Shown: positions 52,133 to 62,135, counted from the first letter of the stretch. The stretch: 64,000 nt of DNA from Thamnaconus septentrionalis (GCA_009823395.1 CM020518.1:15489001-15553000); one strand, 5' to 3'. Notes: generated by a model from the letters alone, not told the origin. Program-made: numbers and translations.

Positions 52133-52203
52133 AAAAAATGGCGGTGCAAGATGGCAGTTAACTAGGAGCAAGACCAGGAAAATGGAAAATTGCGCGAACG
52201 TAT

Positions 52204-52206
<3 letters not shown>

Positions 52207-52235
<29 letters not shown>
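52207..52235. repeat. (TA)n microsatellite, left of SINE
   Basis: Alternating TA directly next to the SINE tail. Confidence 0.9.
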
Positions 52236-52239
<4 letters not shown>

Positions 52240-52625
52240 TTCATTCATTCATCTTCTATACCCGCTTATTCCAATTCAGGGTCACGGGGGTCTGCTGGAG
52301 CCTATCACAGCTGTCTTAGGGCGAAGGCAGGGTGACACCCTGGACAAGTCGCCAGTTCATCGCAGGGCCACATAGAGACAAACAACCATTCACACTCACA
52401 TGCACACCTATGGACAATTTAGAATGTTCAATTGACCTGACATGCATGTTTTTGGAGTGTGGGAGGAAGCCGGAGAACCTGGAGAGAACCCACGCAGACA
52501 CGGGGAGAACATGCAAACTCCACACAGAAAGGTCACAGGCCCGGGCCCCGGAATCGAACCCACGACCTTCTTGCTGTGAGGCATCAGCGCTAACCACTGC
52601 GCCACCGTACGCCACCGTGTCGCCC
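52236..52625 (-). mobile_element. tRNA-derived SINE, near full length
   Basis: On the minus strand the head reads GGCGCAGTGGTTAGCGCTGA, then an exact polymerase III B box GGTTCGATTCC (plus-strand 52550-52560) preceded by AAGAAGGTCGTGG, as in a tRNA arm. The body contains CTGTGTGGAGTTTGCATG, GTTCTCTCCAGGTTCTCCGG and CCCTGAATTGGAATAAGCGG, and the element ends in a (GAAT)n tail (plus-strand ATTCATTCATTC). This is a very high-copy fish repeat. A short duplication of GCCACCGT occurs at the head. (TA)n lies on both sides. Confidence 0.88.
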
Positions 52626-52636
52626 TATTTATATAA

Positions 52637-52637
<1 letters not shown>

Positions 52638-52714
<77 letters not shown>
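52638..52714. repeat. (TA)n microsatellite, right of SINE
   Basis: Alternating TA tract next to the SINE head. Confidence 0.95.
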
Positions 52715-52717
<3 letters not shown>

Positions 52718-53225
52718 GACCATTCTATAGGTAGGAAAACCAAATTCGTTTTTATTGTACTGCATGTATACACTTTTATTAATGTAATTATGGGCAGCAT
52801 GTTAAGTTTTTACCTAAATAAAAATCATCAATCAAGCCATTTTTTCCACACTGGACTTTTAAACTGAAGCAATTCCAACTTGTCAGTGACATCATTGGAA
52901 ACTCTGACTTTCTGAATAAAGAGTCTAACTACGCCACTGTGCAATGAAACAACAAAAAGAAGAAGAACTGATGAGAGCACATGCGTTCCCACCCGCCATA
53001 GCATCCTCATTAAGACTTCTTGAGAAGACTTAAGACTCGACTCCAGTGTCCCTGCTGGCGACCTCTGGCAAGAGCCAGCAACCTCACCAGCGGAAACACT
53101 TATCTTCACAGCTCCTCCCTAAGCCTTGGACAGCGGCCCGCGAGGGTAAACACAGCAGCAGGCGCAGCCCCGTGAAGCTGGCTGCAAGGCCGATTTAATA
53201 ACGCTACATCTACATTCCACTAATA

Positions 53226-53264
<39 letters not shown>

Positions 53265-53399
53265 CTATTGTGGCGAGCCAGAAGTGCAAATCTTGCAAGC
53301 CCATGTTGATTTTATCCTTATTCCCTCCGCCGAGCCCCTCAGATTAAAAAAGAGAGAGAGAGAGAGAGACGTGCCCGTCTTACTCAGCTGAATGGAACC
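52715..53399. other. Intergenic with (GA)n tracts
   Basis: Perfect (GA)n at 53229-53261 and 53350-53369. No exon recognised. Confidence 0.6.
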
Positions 53400-53560
53400 T
53401 GCCACGCGCAGATCATATCTGTCAAGATTTTAATGATTACCACTGAGATTCACGTTCCTTTGACAGAGCGAGAGACATCTCGCAGGATCTCACACCAAAG
53501 GCGTTTTAACCTCGAGGGAGACGCTCATTATATTTCATGTCGACGCGATGTGAGACTGTG
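53400..53560. promoter_or_regulatory. Candidate conserved non-coding element
   Basis: CAAGATTTTAATGATTACCA, CCTTTGACAGAG and CTCATTATATTTCATGTCG in repeat-free context. Composition-based inference only. Confidence 0.27.
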
Positions 53561-56495
53561 GCGAAGGCTATGAAACCTGATTGACACGGGTTGTACGCCA
53601 CGGTACGTAGGCCAGGGCTGATCTAAGACTTTCCTCGTTCTGTTGTTTTTTTTTTTTTTTTTTTTTTTTAAGGGGAAGGAGGTCAAGCGTCACAACGTAC
53701 CGACTTACTGTAGATATTCAATATTTAAGAAAAGGTTTAAACGGGTCTTAGGACCGATTGGACAACGTGACAGTGAGAGCAACTTTAAATGTTCTGTTTC
53801 ATCATTTTTAAAATAACAATAAACAGAATCATGATTTCTTAGAAATGGATCAGTTTTCACACAAACCTAGTTATGTCTGCAAGAGCAGTGCGTTGCAAGG
53901 ATTAAAGAATTTGAATTAAATAATCACCATTGTAAAAACAGCTAATTGCTTTTGGCATCAGCTGCAACTATAGTTGTGATGCACTGTGTTTGTCAAAATC
54001 TTTTAAATAAAGATCACCAAGCAGCTATTTCTGTCAGTTGACAAATGTGCAGCAGTACAATTCAATTCTCGGAGCAGCAGAATAAACATGAGCTGAGGCG
54101 CGCGGCTCTCAGGGAAACACATTCTCTGCAGTGTAAAAAATAAAATAAATATAAAAAATACTGAGAATAAACCAGTGCAAATACATAGGCTGTGCACACT
54201 GTACAGACATTAAAAAAAAAACAAAAACAACAAAAAACAGCCTGATGAAGACATTGTGCAACAAATCACAGCATTATCTTCAGGTTGGGATAATACAAAC
54301 GAGGACAGCAAGTGCATTCAGATACTGGCAAAGATGCACTTGCTACATTCAAGGCTGACATATTAGACATTAATTGCAATTCTGTCCACTTATTTGGAAA
54401 ACAGCACAGAATCTATTGTCTCCTTTCTCTTAAAATAAAAAATTATAAATAAATAAATGAATAAATAAATAAAGAAGACTGTCGCCAACCAACCTGAAAA
54501 ATGATTGCAAGGTGTGGGAGTCACACTTTGCAATCAATTTAATAGGATCCAAAAACTATAAGAGTCTTTCAGGGAAAACTGAAAAGTGAAGCTGATTCAT
54601 TTGAGACCCGTGTCTGACGGTGACGTGCACTGCAGAGCTGGAAGAGTACTTCCTTTTCTCCCCACAGGAGGTCGCTCCTCCCTCATGGTTTCTGACCGTG
54701 TGGGTCGTCAGTCAGCACAAACGACGATGGAGGTCCTGCAGGGTCCTATCTTCAGTCAAGCGAGGGTGGTAATGGGGTTAAGTGTGCAATTCTCTGCTCT
54801 ATCCTGTAAGCTTACCTCAGCCCCTCTCATCATTCTTCCCAAAAGTGAAATCCTAATCGTTCTGCCAGCAGAAATGTATTATTATTTTTTTTATTATTAT
54901 TATTTATTTATTATTTGCCTTTGAAGATGTCCAACCCCTCCGGAAATAAAGTTTTGGGCTTTGAAGATACTATTATTGCAGCAATATTTATTTATTTACT
55001 TTCTAGAATGAACTGAGTGCAAGTATTATAAGCGGCATATCAAACAAATTGGTTGGCAGCACTTTAATACAAATATCAAAAATAATTTAATCCACACATT
55101 TGATTTTTTTTTTCATTATTGTAGAGCTCTATCACTAATAAAGAAATTGATGGGTGCTGGGTAATGGGTAAAACATTATTACTGGTGGTTGAAATTTTAA
55201 ATGTCGTGCGCAAATTGCACACTTCTGTCTGTCACACTCGGTAGGTTGAGTACGTTCACACTTCTGAAACGGTGGCACGATAAGAGCCTGGAAATATGTT
55301 TTGCATGCAGTACTAAACTGCTGTCAGACAGCAAATCAATAGCCGATCGTCATGTTCGGCAATGTTCGTCCCAGAATGATTCAGTGTGATGTTGGCTAAC
55401 TTCAGTAGCTCACAGTTAAGCTAACAGAGCTGCCGACTCTCACGCATTGGGCCTTGACCTCCGACTTCTCACGGCAAAGGGCTGCGTTGGCCATACGGTA
55501 CCGTCGAAAGCGGTGAGCATAGGTATACTGCCATCTGGTGGTGAGCTTCTGTACAGTAACAGGACCGCCTCGCACAGCAGGGGACACTATAAACCACCAC
55601 TAAATGTCACTCCAAGATTTTTGTGAAAGTTGGCAGCTCTGTATCACGCCCCTAGCTAGGCCGGCACGTCTTTAATCAGACGTTCATGTTTGACGAGCCT
55701 TTAGCTTTCTTGTTTCATGTTTACAAGATCTGCAGTCCGATTGTTGACAAGTTATCGGGAAAATGCGGCACACAGAGTTAGCTGGGCAGCAACAAAGGGC
55801 AGCGCACATAACTTTAACATGACGTAACACAACTTAAGTGAACCAACAGAATCAAAGTGTATAAGTCACAACTACTGTTATATCTGCAGTTGATTAAACA
55901 TCATAATCCATCAGCAAATTAAAATGCGAGGCCGAAGCTATGAATTCTCTGCAGAGCAATCTCTCGTGTTCAGTGTCCACTTAGCAAAAATATGTGAAGC
56001 TTTTGGTGATTTGTTTGCTTTTCACCAACACTGCTTGTGGGTTGACAGTATTTCCAGCTGGAGCTCCCACTTGACTCCTAAATCAGCCGTGAGTCATGCG
56101 TGCTGCTCCACGGGCCCAAAGTTTCTCCGTTCATGTCAAGACTTGAGAGGCGCAGCGGGGCCATCGGCTGCCTGGAGCGTGACTTCATCACAGGATGACG
56201 TGAGGACGGGCACAGGGCAGGCAGACGGCGGTGAGAAGCGGAGCGGTCCCATAAATCTGCGAGCGTTTGCTGCCTTACACGTGCACGTGGCTGGATGGCG
56301 TCAGTCACTTCTTCCCGCACGAGTTGCTTTTGCGTGATGGAACGCTGAAAAAACATGCAAATGGGGGCCCAATTTGTTTCGGTCACCGGCATAAACAGCT
56401 GCGGACATTGCGAACATTAGCAGCGATTCCAAGAGGAGCGAGTTCTGCACTCGATCCATGTAACTTTTTGGCCTTGTCACTCGTGAGAAACAACA
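53561..56495. other. Intergenic, no gene recognised
   Basis: A T run at 53647-53669, (AAAT)n-like sequence at 54443-54473 and ATT-rich low complexity at 54879-54914. AATAAA occurs at 54943, but no gene upstream supports a poly-A site. Open frames 54586-54924 and 55924-56337 carry no domain. CCATCTGGTGG at 55531-55541 resembles a CTCF core; weak. Confidence 0.45.
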
Positions 56496-57125
56496 GTTTA
56501 AATCAGGGGTGACCAACATGGTGCCCGCGGACACCAGGAGGCCCCCAAGGACCACATGGCCTGTTCTCATAATAACTATGTCTAAAATGTTCTTTTATTC
56601 TGTTGCTATTCCTTTGTTATCACAGTTGCATTTGTTTAAAAATGAAAGTGCCTTTCAAATAAAGTAATTGAAACATATTTTATTATACATTAAGTCTAGG
56701 AAAGTTTATGGTGAACATTTAAAAACTGTGTTCAGTTCAAAAGTAGGTCCAAGAAATATAACAGATATAATTTAGCTAAAAAAAAAATAAAAAAAAAAAA
56801 AAGCTGTGTCAAACTGCTGGTTCGGGAGTGTCTGGTGAAAATGGGACATTTTCCTATCAAATGTTGTTGAAGTGATCATCTGAAAATTGAACCAATTGCT
56901 GAGATTAGTAGAAATTGAGAGTTGAATATTGATATTACCTCAAGCCAAACTCGTTGAGTCATTGTTGATAATTACTGTTAGAAACCGCTACCACTATGAG
57001 TGTCGTCACATAGACAAGTATCATTCATAATAATACATAACGAGGATCACAGTGAGAAAATGTGTTATTTCAGAACACATTTTTTTCCCCAAGGTTCACA
57101 AAGCTTGGTGAGCCCTGGTTTAAAT
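56496..57125. mobile_element. hAT insertion with perfect 8-bp target duplication
   Basis: GTTTAAAT at 56496-56503 is repeated exactly at 57118-57125. Between them the element starts CAGGGGTGACCAACATGG (56504) and ends with the inverted form (reverse complement CAGGGCTCACCAAGCTTTG, end 57117). Eight-base duplications and CAGGG termini are the hallmark of hAT transposons. The 614-bp interior includes GTGCCCGCGGACACC near the left end and has no transposase frame, so it is non-autonomous. The intact duplication suggests a fairly recent insertion. Confidence 0.92.
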
Positions 57126-57909
57126 GTATTTGGGCCAAACATTGATGACTTTCCTTTGAAGTTTTTGCTCGGGGGTAATATGATCCTGAGGGTCCTGTGT
57201 TGGGTCGCGTCATCGAGTCAGCCGACAACAACAGAGCCTTTAAAGCTTGCGTCAGCCTCCCCACTTTCCCCTGCGAAACTCTCACCGGAGAGGAGTGTGA
57301 CAGAGCAGCGATCTGGGAGACAGACAGACCGACTGACAGTGTGAAGACGGATGATTAATCATGCATGGCTGTGAACCTGTGTGAGCTCACTGACTTGTCT
57401 GCACCAGCCACCGTTTGGTATCCATCATAGTTTTTGGCAGCACTGGTCCTTTTTTTTTTTTTCAGCTTCTAATCCAGGCTGTTTGACCTTTGGTCATTCT
57501 TAAATCATGTATTTTACGTGCATTGCAGTGTGTGTGTGTGTGTGTGTGTTTTTCAACAGAGTGAGTGCATTTTGACTCGTCCTCACAACTCTATCATTAA
57601 ACTTTAGAGTCAAGGTAAGGTGGGGGTATAAGGGTCAGGAAAAAGGGCTTGGATTGGGGTGTAAAAAGAACAGATAATAATAATAATAATGAGTAAACAT
57701 CAGTGTATGGCTCTCATAGAAATACCCCGACATGTGCAAATAATTAATGTCTGAATAAGATAAATAAGTGCGTCTCTCTCACGCTCTCAGTGCGGGTTTT
57801 GTTGGAGCGTTTTGTCGGCAGAGAATTCAATTTGAAAAGCCAGTCAGTATGACCAGGCTGTTTCCTTTACGGGGAACATGACAGCAGCTCTGTATCTGTA
57901 TCTGTATCT
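57126..57909. other. Intergenic, no gene recognised
   Basis: (TG)n at 57530-57549, a T run at 57450-57461, ATA/ATAATA low complexity at 57675-57690. No gene seen. Confidence 0.5.
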
Positions 57910-58095
57910 CTCTGGGTCCTCCGGCTTCCTCCTACAATACAAAAAGATGCCTGTGAGGTGAATTGGAAACTCCAAATTGTCCCGTAGGTGTGTGTGTCTG
58001 TGAGTGCCAATGGTTGTTGGTCTTTGTTTGTTCTCTATGTGGCCTTGCGACAAACTGTTGACTTGTCCAGAGTGTACTCTATGACAGCTTGGTGG
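57910..58095 (+). mobile_element. SINE fragment, degraded
   Basis: Matches the body of the 52236-52625 SINE in the opposite orientation, so here it lies on the plus strand: TGGGTCCTCCGGCTTCCTCC, CCAAATTGTCCCGTAGGTGT, CAATGGTTGTTGGTC, TCTATGTGGCC and TTGACTTGTCCAGAGTGTAC. The tRNA head and tail are absent. Confidence 0.72.
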
Positions 58096-58135
58096 CGCTA
58101 CACCAAAATAACTACATGAGTAGCAAATAACTAAT

Positions 58136-58236
58136 GAGTTTAGAGTCGCCAGTTAGGTTGACGTGCACGTTTTCGGAACGTGGGAAGAGGCGGGAGAAAC
58201 CTGAAGAGAACCCACGCAGACACCAAGAGAGAACTT
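58136..58236 (-). mobile_element. SINE fragment, opposite orientation
   Basis: GTTTTCGGAACGTGGGAAGA and GAGAACCCACGCAGACACC match the minus-orientation body of the same SINE family. It faces the fragment at 57910-58095 across 40 bp, forming a divergent inverted pair. Confidence 0.68.
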
Positions 58237-58694
58237 TTGCCCATGAATTTGATTGAAGCCAGCGTCTCGTACGACCTCGACTGTCTGTTTCAGCAGGCGG
58301 AGCGCAACACGAAGTTTATTTAGCTGACTGCGGACGTTGTAGTCCAGTTCATTAGATGGAATTGTTCCTGTTTTACACAATACAAAGCACCTGGCACGGC
58401 GGTTTTCAGACGTCATGGGAAAAAAAGGGACCTATGAGCACGCACACGCCTCGTTCTGTCCCGTTAACTCTTTTTCATGGGCAGTTATCAACGCTGATGA
58501 GGTTTTAGTTGGCGCGTTTCCATAAACGGCCGCCCTTTACGCAGGCGCCGTCTCCAGGAAGCGGCCGCGGCCGTGAGAGAGGTGAAGTGAGGCGCAGCAG
58601 GCAGCGGTGACAGCAGTGAAAGGTATTCGTGAAGCCTTAGTCACGGCACGGCTCCGTGACCTCACCTCGCCTGGGAACGTCTGCAAGGGCGGCA

Positions 58695-58696
<2 letters not shown>
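58237..58696. other. Intergenic, no gene recognised
   Basis: CpG-containing (58520-58580, GCGGCCGCGGCCG at 58560) but no exon recognised. Confidence 0.45.

Positions 58697-58736
<40 letters not shown>
58697..58736. repeat. (GCT)13 trinucleotide repeat
   Basis: Forty bases of perfect GCT repeat in an open frame that reads poly-Ala. I do not consider that frame a gene. Confidence 0.95.
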
Positions 58737-59220
58737 AGTTAATTAATGTAGTCGCTCAGCTGCCTGTGGCCAGACTTGGAGGGGGGGGCAAAAATAAAAC
58801 TGCTTTGCCTGAAGGCATGACGTGCAAGATGTTACAAAAAAAAAACAAAAAAAAACTGGCAAATAAAATATGGAGTCTTTTTTTCCCCCGCTTATTTAAA
58901 AACTTTCATTTTTTAATCTGAAGAGAAAAAAACAGAGATTGGAGGGAAATAATTTATGAACCCAGGAGGGCCCCTTCAGCAAGAGGCCGTAAGACTTTTA
59001 GTTGTGAGTTATATGTGACGCGTGTTTTAGTTTATTTACTCAAAAGATTAAAAAAAAGTAAATACACACGCAGACACACACACGTACGTACACATATATG
59101 GCATTTAAAAGATTGGCTCAAGTCCGACCAGACCTGTTCTCATTGTTTAAACTGATTGTGAACCATGTTATCTTATTTTAGTATTGCTGCGCTTTACAAA
59201 TGCATACATAAAGGTTTTTG
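58737..59220. other. Intergenic, no gene recognised
   Basis: A-rich runs at 58837-58853 and (CA)-like text at 59064-59080. No feature recognised. Confidence 0.5.
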
Positions 59221-59575
59221 TTAGATTAGATTAGATTAGAAATGTATTGCCATTGTACAAAATACAACGAAATTCAGTGCACTGACATACTGGATCATAA
59301 AAGAAGGCAGCATAATAAATAAAAGTCATTAAAAGACACTAAAATACACAACAATAAATAGAAAACATCCTCTAGTATTCCATTCATGAGGGGTGCAAGA
59401 GGTGCCAGAGTGCGGGTACAGGGTGATGAAGTGAGGTATTGCATGAGATATTTGTTGTGTGGCGCAGCTGTCAGTGATGTGTCTTCAGATCAGAGTTGAG
59501 TATGGTGATGGCTTTGGGATAGAAACTGTTCATGAATCTCGTGGTGCGTGTTCTGATCGACCTGTAACGTTGTTG
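59221..59575 (-). mobile_element. LINE 3' end with pentamer tail
   Basis: The minus strand codes RSIRTRTTRFMNSFYPKAIT and then ILNSDLKTHH before a stop, the typical end of a LINE polymerase (TxRFxNSFxPxAIxxLN). It is followed by a 3' UTR ending GAATTTCGTTGTATTTTGTA and CAATGGCAATACA, and by a (TCTAA)n tail, seen on the plus strand as (TTAGA)n at 59221-59240. This is a known layout for fish LINE 3' ends with pentameric tails. It is strongly 5' truncated. Confidence 0.8.
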
Positions 59576-60599
59576 TCATGTATGTTGACTGTCTCCTATT
59601 TTAGTGTTATTGTCTACTGCTTTTACTGTAATTTTATGTCTCCTGTGTCCCTATTTTTATATAATATGACCCTTTTGTCCTTTTTATGTGATTTTTTTTT
59701 TTTTTTTTCTCCATGGTTTTCAACATCAGACCAGAGGACTGTGGTTGAAAATTAGCCTAAGGCTAACACACCGGCACGTTGACAGGAAAAAGAATGTAAA
59801 TTAATGTGCATTGTCCTCTTCAAATGAATAAATAAATAAATAAATAAATAAATAAATATTTGAATCCTACTGGCTTGTGAAGTACTTTCCCCCAGTTAAA
59901 AACAGCACAATAACATGTGACTATCAGAATCAGTTTTAAGGGACCATTGGAAGATTTGATCTCAACTCTATACCTGTGACAAATGAAAGACGTTTGTACT
60001 AAATGATGCAAAAACACGTTAATGCGGCATAACTTGTTTCAGTCCGGCTGGCAAAAGGAACGTTCTGAACTTTGGGAACGGCTGGTCTATAAACCCACTT
60101 ATTGAAGAGCGACAGTGACACAGCTCAGCAGATTAAATTATGTCACCGATCAAGACTCTCAGACGTTAACATGGGCGGTGCTGACGACAATGCAGCCCTC
60201 TGAGTCAGTACCCGACTGCATGTTGTAACACTCTCAGTCCCGGCTGGTTTCAATGCAGCTGCAACTTCGCCCTTTTTTTTTGTTGAGGCAAAAAGTCGGG
60301 TTTACTATTACATAATGATGCGTTCAACCATTGACAACCAAATGCTACGGAGGGATGTCACCACCACGTTTACACATTGCTGTGCATTCTAATTCAAAGT
60401 CAAAGTTGGAAATGAAGGGTGAAATATAAGCGTGTCGTGTTTACTCAAGGATTTATTTTTACTTAAGATTAGAGCAAATTACGCATGCGTGTGTCCGTTT
60501 CCGTCCTGAGAACTTTAGCCACCAAGTGTACCTGGTGTGAAAGGCAGTGGGAGTAGTAGGAAAAAAAAAAAAACACATTTCCATGAAGTGGCTTTCCCT
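59576..60599. other. Intergenic upstream flank of ppp1r3c
   Basis: T run at 59692-59708 and (AATA)n at 59825-59858. Otherwise no recognised feature. May contain distal promoter elements. Confidence 0.5.
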
Positions 60600-60780
60600 G
60601 CTTCTCTTGTTTCCCTTCCTCGGGGGCGGCAGGATGTAAACAAAGAGGCTTCGCCTCATTGGCTGAGCTCCTCCCCCTGGAGGTGTAGCCAAGCACAGAG
60701 TGAACAAAACACACTGGCGGGACGGAGGCAGCACAGAACCACAGGAAAACTACTCTGCCCTTCCCGTCGACTCTGAGGTG
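60600..60780 (+). promoter_or_regulatory. Putative ppp1r3c core promoter
   Basis: Between about 190 and 370 bp before the start codon lie a GC box-like GGGGGCGGC (60622-60630), an exact forkhead motif TGTAAACA (60635-60642) and an inverted CCAAT box ATTGG (60658-60662), followed by CTCCTCCCCCTGG. There is no TATA box. A CRE-like TGACGCA sits at 60868-60874, probably within the transcript. Forkhead and CREB input would fit nutrient control known for PTG. Start site not determined. Confidence 0.5.
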
Positions 60781-60782
60781 AC

Positions 60783-60833
60783 ATGGTGACTTGTTTCTGT
60801 GAGTACATCTTCTTCTTTTCTCGCTGCAGTTAA
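60783..60833 (+). other. Possible upstream ORF in ppp1r3c leader
   Basis: ATG at 60783 opens 16 codons (MVTCFCEYIFFFSRCS) and stops at 60831-60833, 137 bp before the main ATG. It counts only if transcription starts upstream and this segment is not spliced out. GTGAGT at 60799-60804 and CTGCAG at 60824-60829 could act as splice sites, so it may instead be partly intronic. No other ATG lies between it and the main start. Confidence 0.3.
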
Positions 60834-60970
60834 GTGGCGACTGCAGTATCTTCTGTTCCGTACGGGGTGACGCACATTCCAAACGCGTTTCATCTCGTTG
60901 GCAGGACAATCCGCGCTTTCCTTCAGGGTTGAGGAGAATTCCGCAAAGAGAAGCATCAACAGTCTGGAAA

Positions 60971-61489
60971 ATGAGTTGCACCAGGTAAGCCGCCGCCCAA
61001 TCTGCGTCGCATCCTCGCCGGTTCGCCTCCTGGATCTCCATCTAAGCGCCACCGCTCGTGTCTTTTCAGAGTTCTCCACGCCATCGGCAGCCGTCCCCAG
61101 CCCGCCGCCATCCCCGTTGACCTGGCCAAGTATCTGAGCCTCAGTCGGCGGCAACCTCTGCACCAGCTGTTGCCCGCATCTCCAGCGAAAGCAAAGCAGG
61201 GTCAGGCTCAGGCGACGGACAGCCTGCCCAGGCCCGGCCTTCGCTCTCCCTACTCCTCGTTCTACCCGCTGTCGCCCGTGCCTAATGCGCCGTCCTCCAA
61301 GCCCAGGAGCTGCTTCCGCCGGGGCGGGACCGCTTCCAACAAGAAGCGGGTGGTGTTCGCCGACGCCATGGGGCTGGCGCTCGCCGCCGTGCGCCTCTTC
61401 ATCCCCGAGACCCCATCGTCCGATGCCACCCTGCTGACGAAAGCCGCGCCGGCCAGACTGCAAGGTCAACAACTGCTCAGCGCCATGCA

Positions 61490-61527
<38 letters not shown>

Positions 61528-62135
61528 TCTACAAGCCCAGGCTCGGTTTCCCTCCGCCAATGATGGACTTCAAAGGCTTCCTGGCGCGTCTGAGGGAGAC
61601 GGGCGTCCACCTGCAAAGCTGCAGCATCTCAGAGCAGTCCCTGACCGGCAACGTGTCCGTGTCCCACGTCGGCGTCGACAAGGCTGTGACCGTCAGGGTG
61701 ACCTTCGACTCCTGGAGGAGCCACCACGACGTCCCCTGTACGTTCCTGCAGAAGTCCCCGTTCGGAGGCAGCGACATCGACGTCTTCGCCTTCAGCCTGT
61801 GCCTGCCCAAAAGCCTCGACCCGAAGGAGCAAGTGGAGTTCTGCGTTCGTGCCAGCCTCGGGCCCGGTCTGACGCCACTGGTGGATGACAACATGGGGCA
61901 GAACTACAGGCTGTGCCTGGACAGAGACTTGCCGAGCACTGGCCAGAGTGACGCCAGCCGCTTTTACCCGACGCTCACAAGTCACCTGTCCCAACCGTCG
62001 CCGCTGTCCGCGTCCGTCGGCAAGCAGGGCGTCGGCCAGCTGTCGTACTTCCAGAGGAGTTTGCAGAGCAGGGTCGGGGGTGAAGGGAACGCTGGCGACT
62101 GGTCCAGGGTGTACCCCGCCTTCGCCCTGAGATAG
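60971..62135 (+). CDS. ppp1r3c: Protein phosphatase 1 regulatory subunit 3C (PTG)
   Basis: Coding joins 60971-60984 to 61070-62135, giving 359 residues. The protein targets PP1 to glycogen and promotes glycogen synthase activation in the cytosol. What I see: start MSCTR, split AG|A across a GT-AG intron and continuing VLHAIGSRPQP, as in PPP1R3C; the PP1-docking RVVF at 98-101 within KKRVVFAD; a Gln run at 147-157; and a CBM21 glycogen-binding domain at about 184-286, with FDSW at 217-220 and GQNY at 281-284. The start has A at -3. Human PPP1R3C is 317 residues; the excess lies in the low-complexity Ser/Pro and Gln linkers and the tail. PPP1R3B and other paralogues lack the MSCTR start. Teleost a/b copy not resolved. 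The Trp expected at the GQNY motif is Val276. Confidence 0.94.
60985..61069 (+). other. ppp1r3c intron, 85 bp
   Basis: Donor CCAG|GTAAGC and acceptor TCTTTTCAG|A. The pyrimidine tract is short but adequate. Phase 2 intron splitting the Arg5 codon. Splicing restores the MSCTR start with the long second exon, whose open frame otherwise has no upstream ATG. Confidence 0.9.
61494..61526 (+). repeat. Coding (CAG)11 in ppp1r3c
   Basis: Eleven pure CAG codons give Gln147-Gln157, preceded by Met-Gln-Glu. It lies in the linker between the PP1-docking motif and CBM21. The human protein has no polyglutamine here, as far as I recall. Confidence 0.95.

Noticed and set aside
52550..52560. Polymerase III B box suggesting a tRNA gene
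   Set aside because: It sits in a SINE body with a GAAT tail, and no complete cloverleaf can be formed around it.
54586..54924. 112-codon plus-strand frame ending in poly-Tyr/Phe
   Set aside because: The end is simple ATT-rich sequence and the rest shows no domain.
55924..56337. 137-codon plus-strand frame
   Set aside because: No domain recognised, a similar-length frame exists on the other strand, and no promoter or splice signals were evident.
58607..58921. 104-codon frame with poly-Ala
   Set aside because: The Ala run is from (GCT)13; no domain, and the flanks look non-coding.
61170..61172. Start of ppp1r3c within exon 2 at a TTG
   Set aside because: TTG is not a usual vertebrate start, and splicing from 60971 gives an ATG start with the MSCTR terminus known for PPP1R3C.
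60750..61616. 288-codon open frame on the minus strand with poly-Leu
   Set aside because: It is the antisense shadow of ppp1r3c exon 2; the Leu run is the complement of the CAG repeat.
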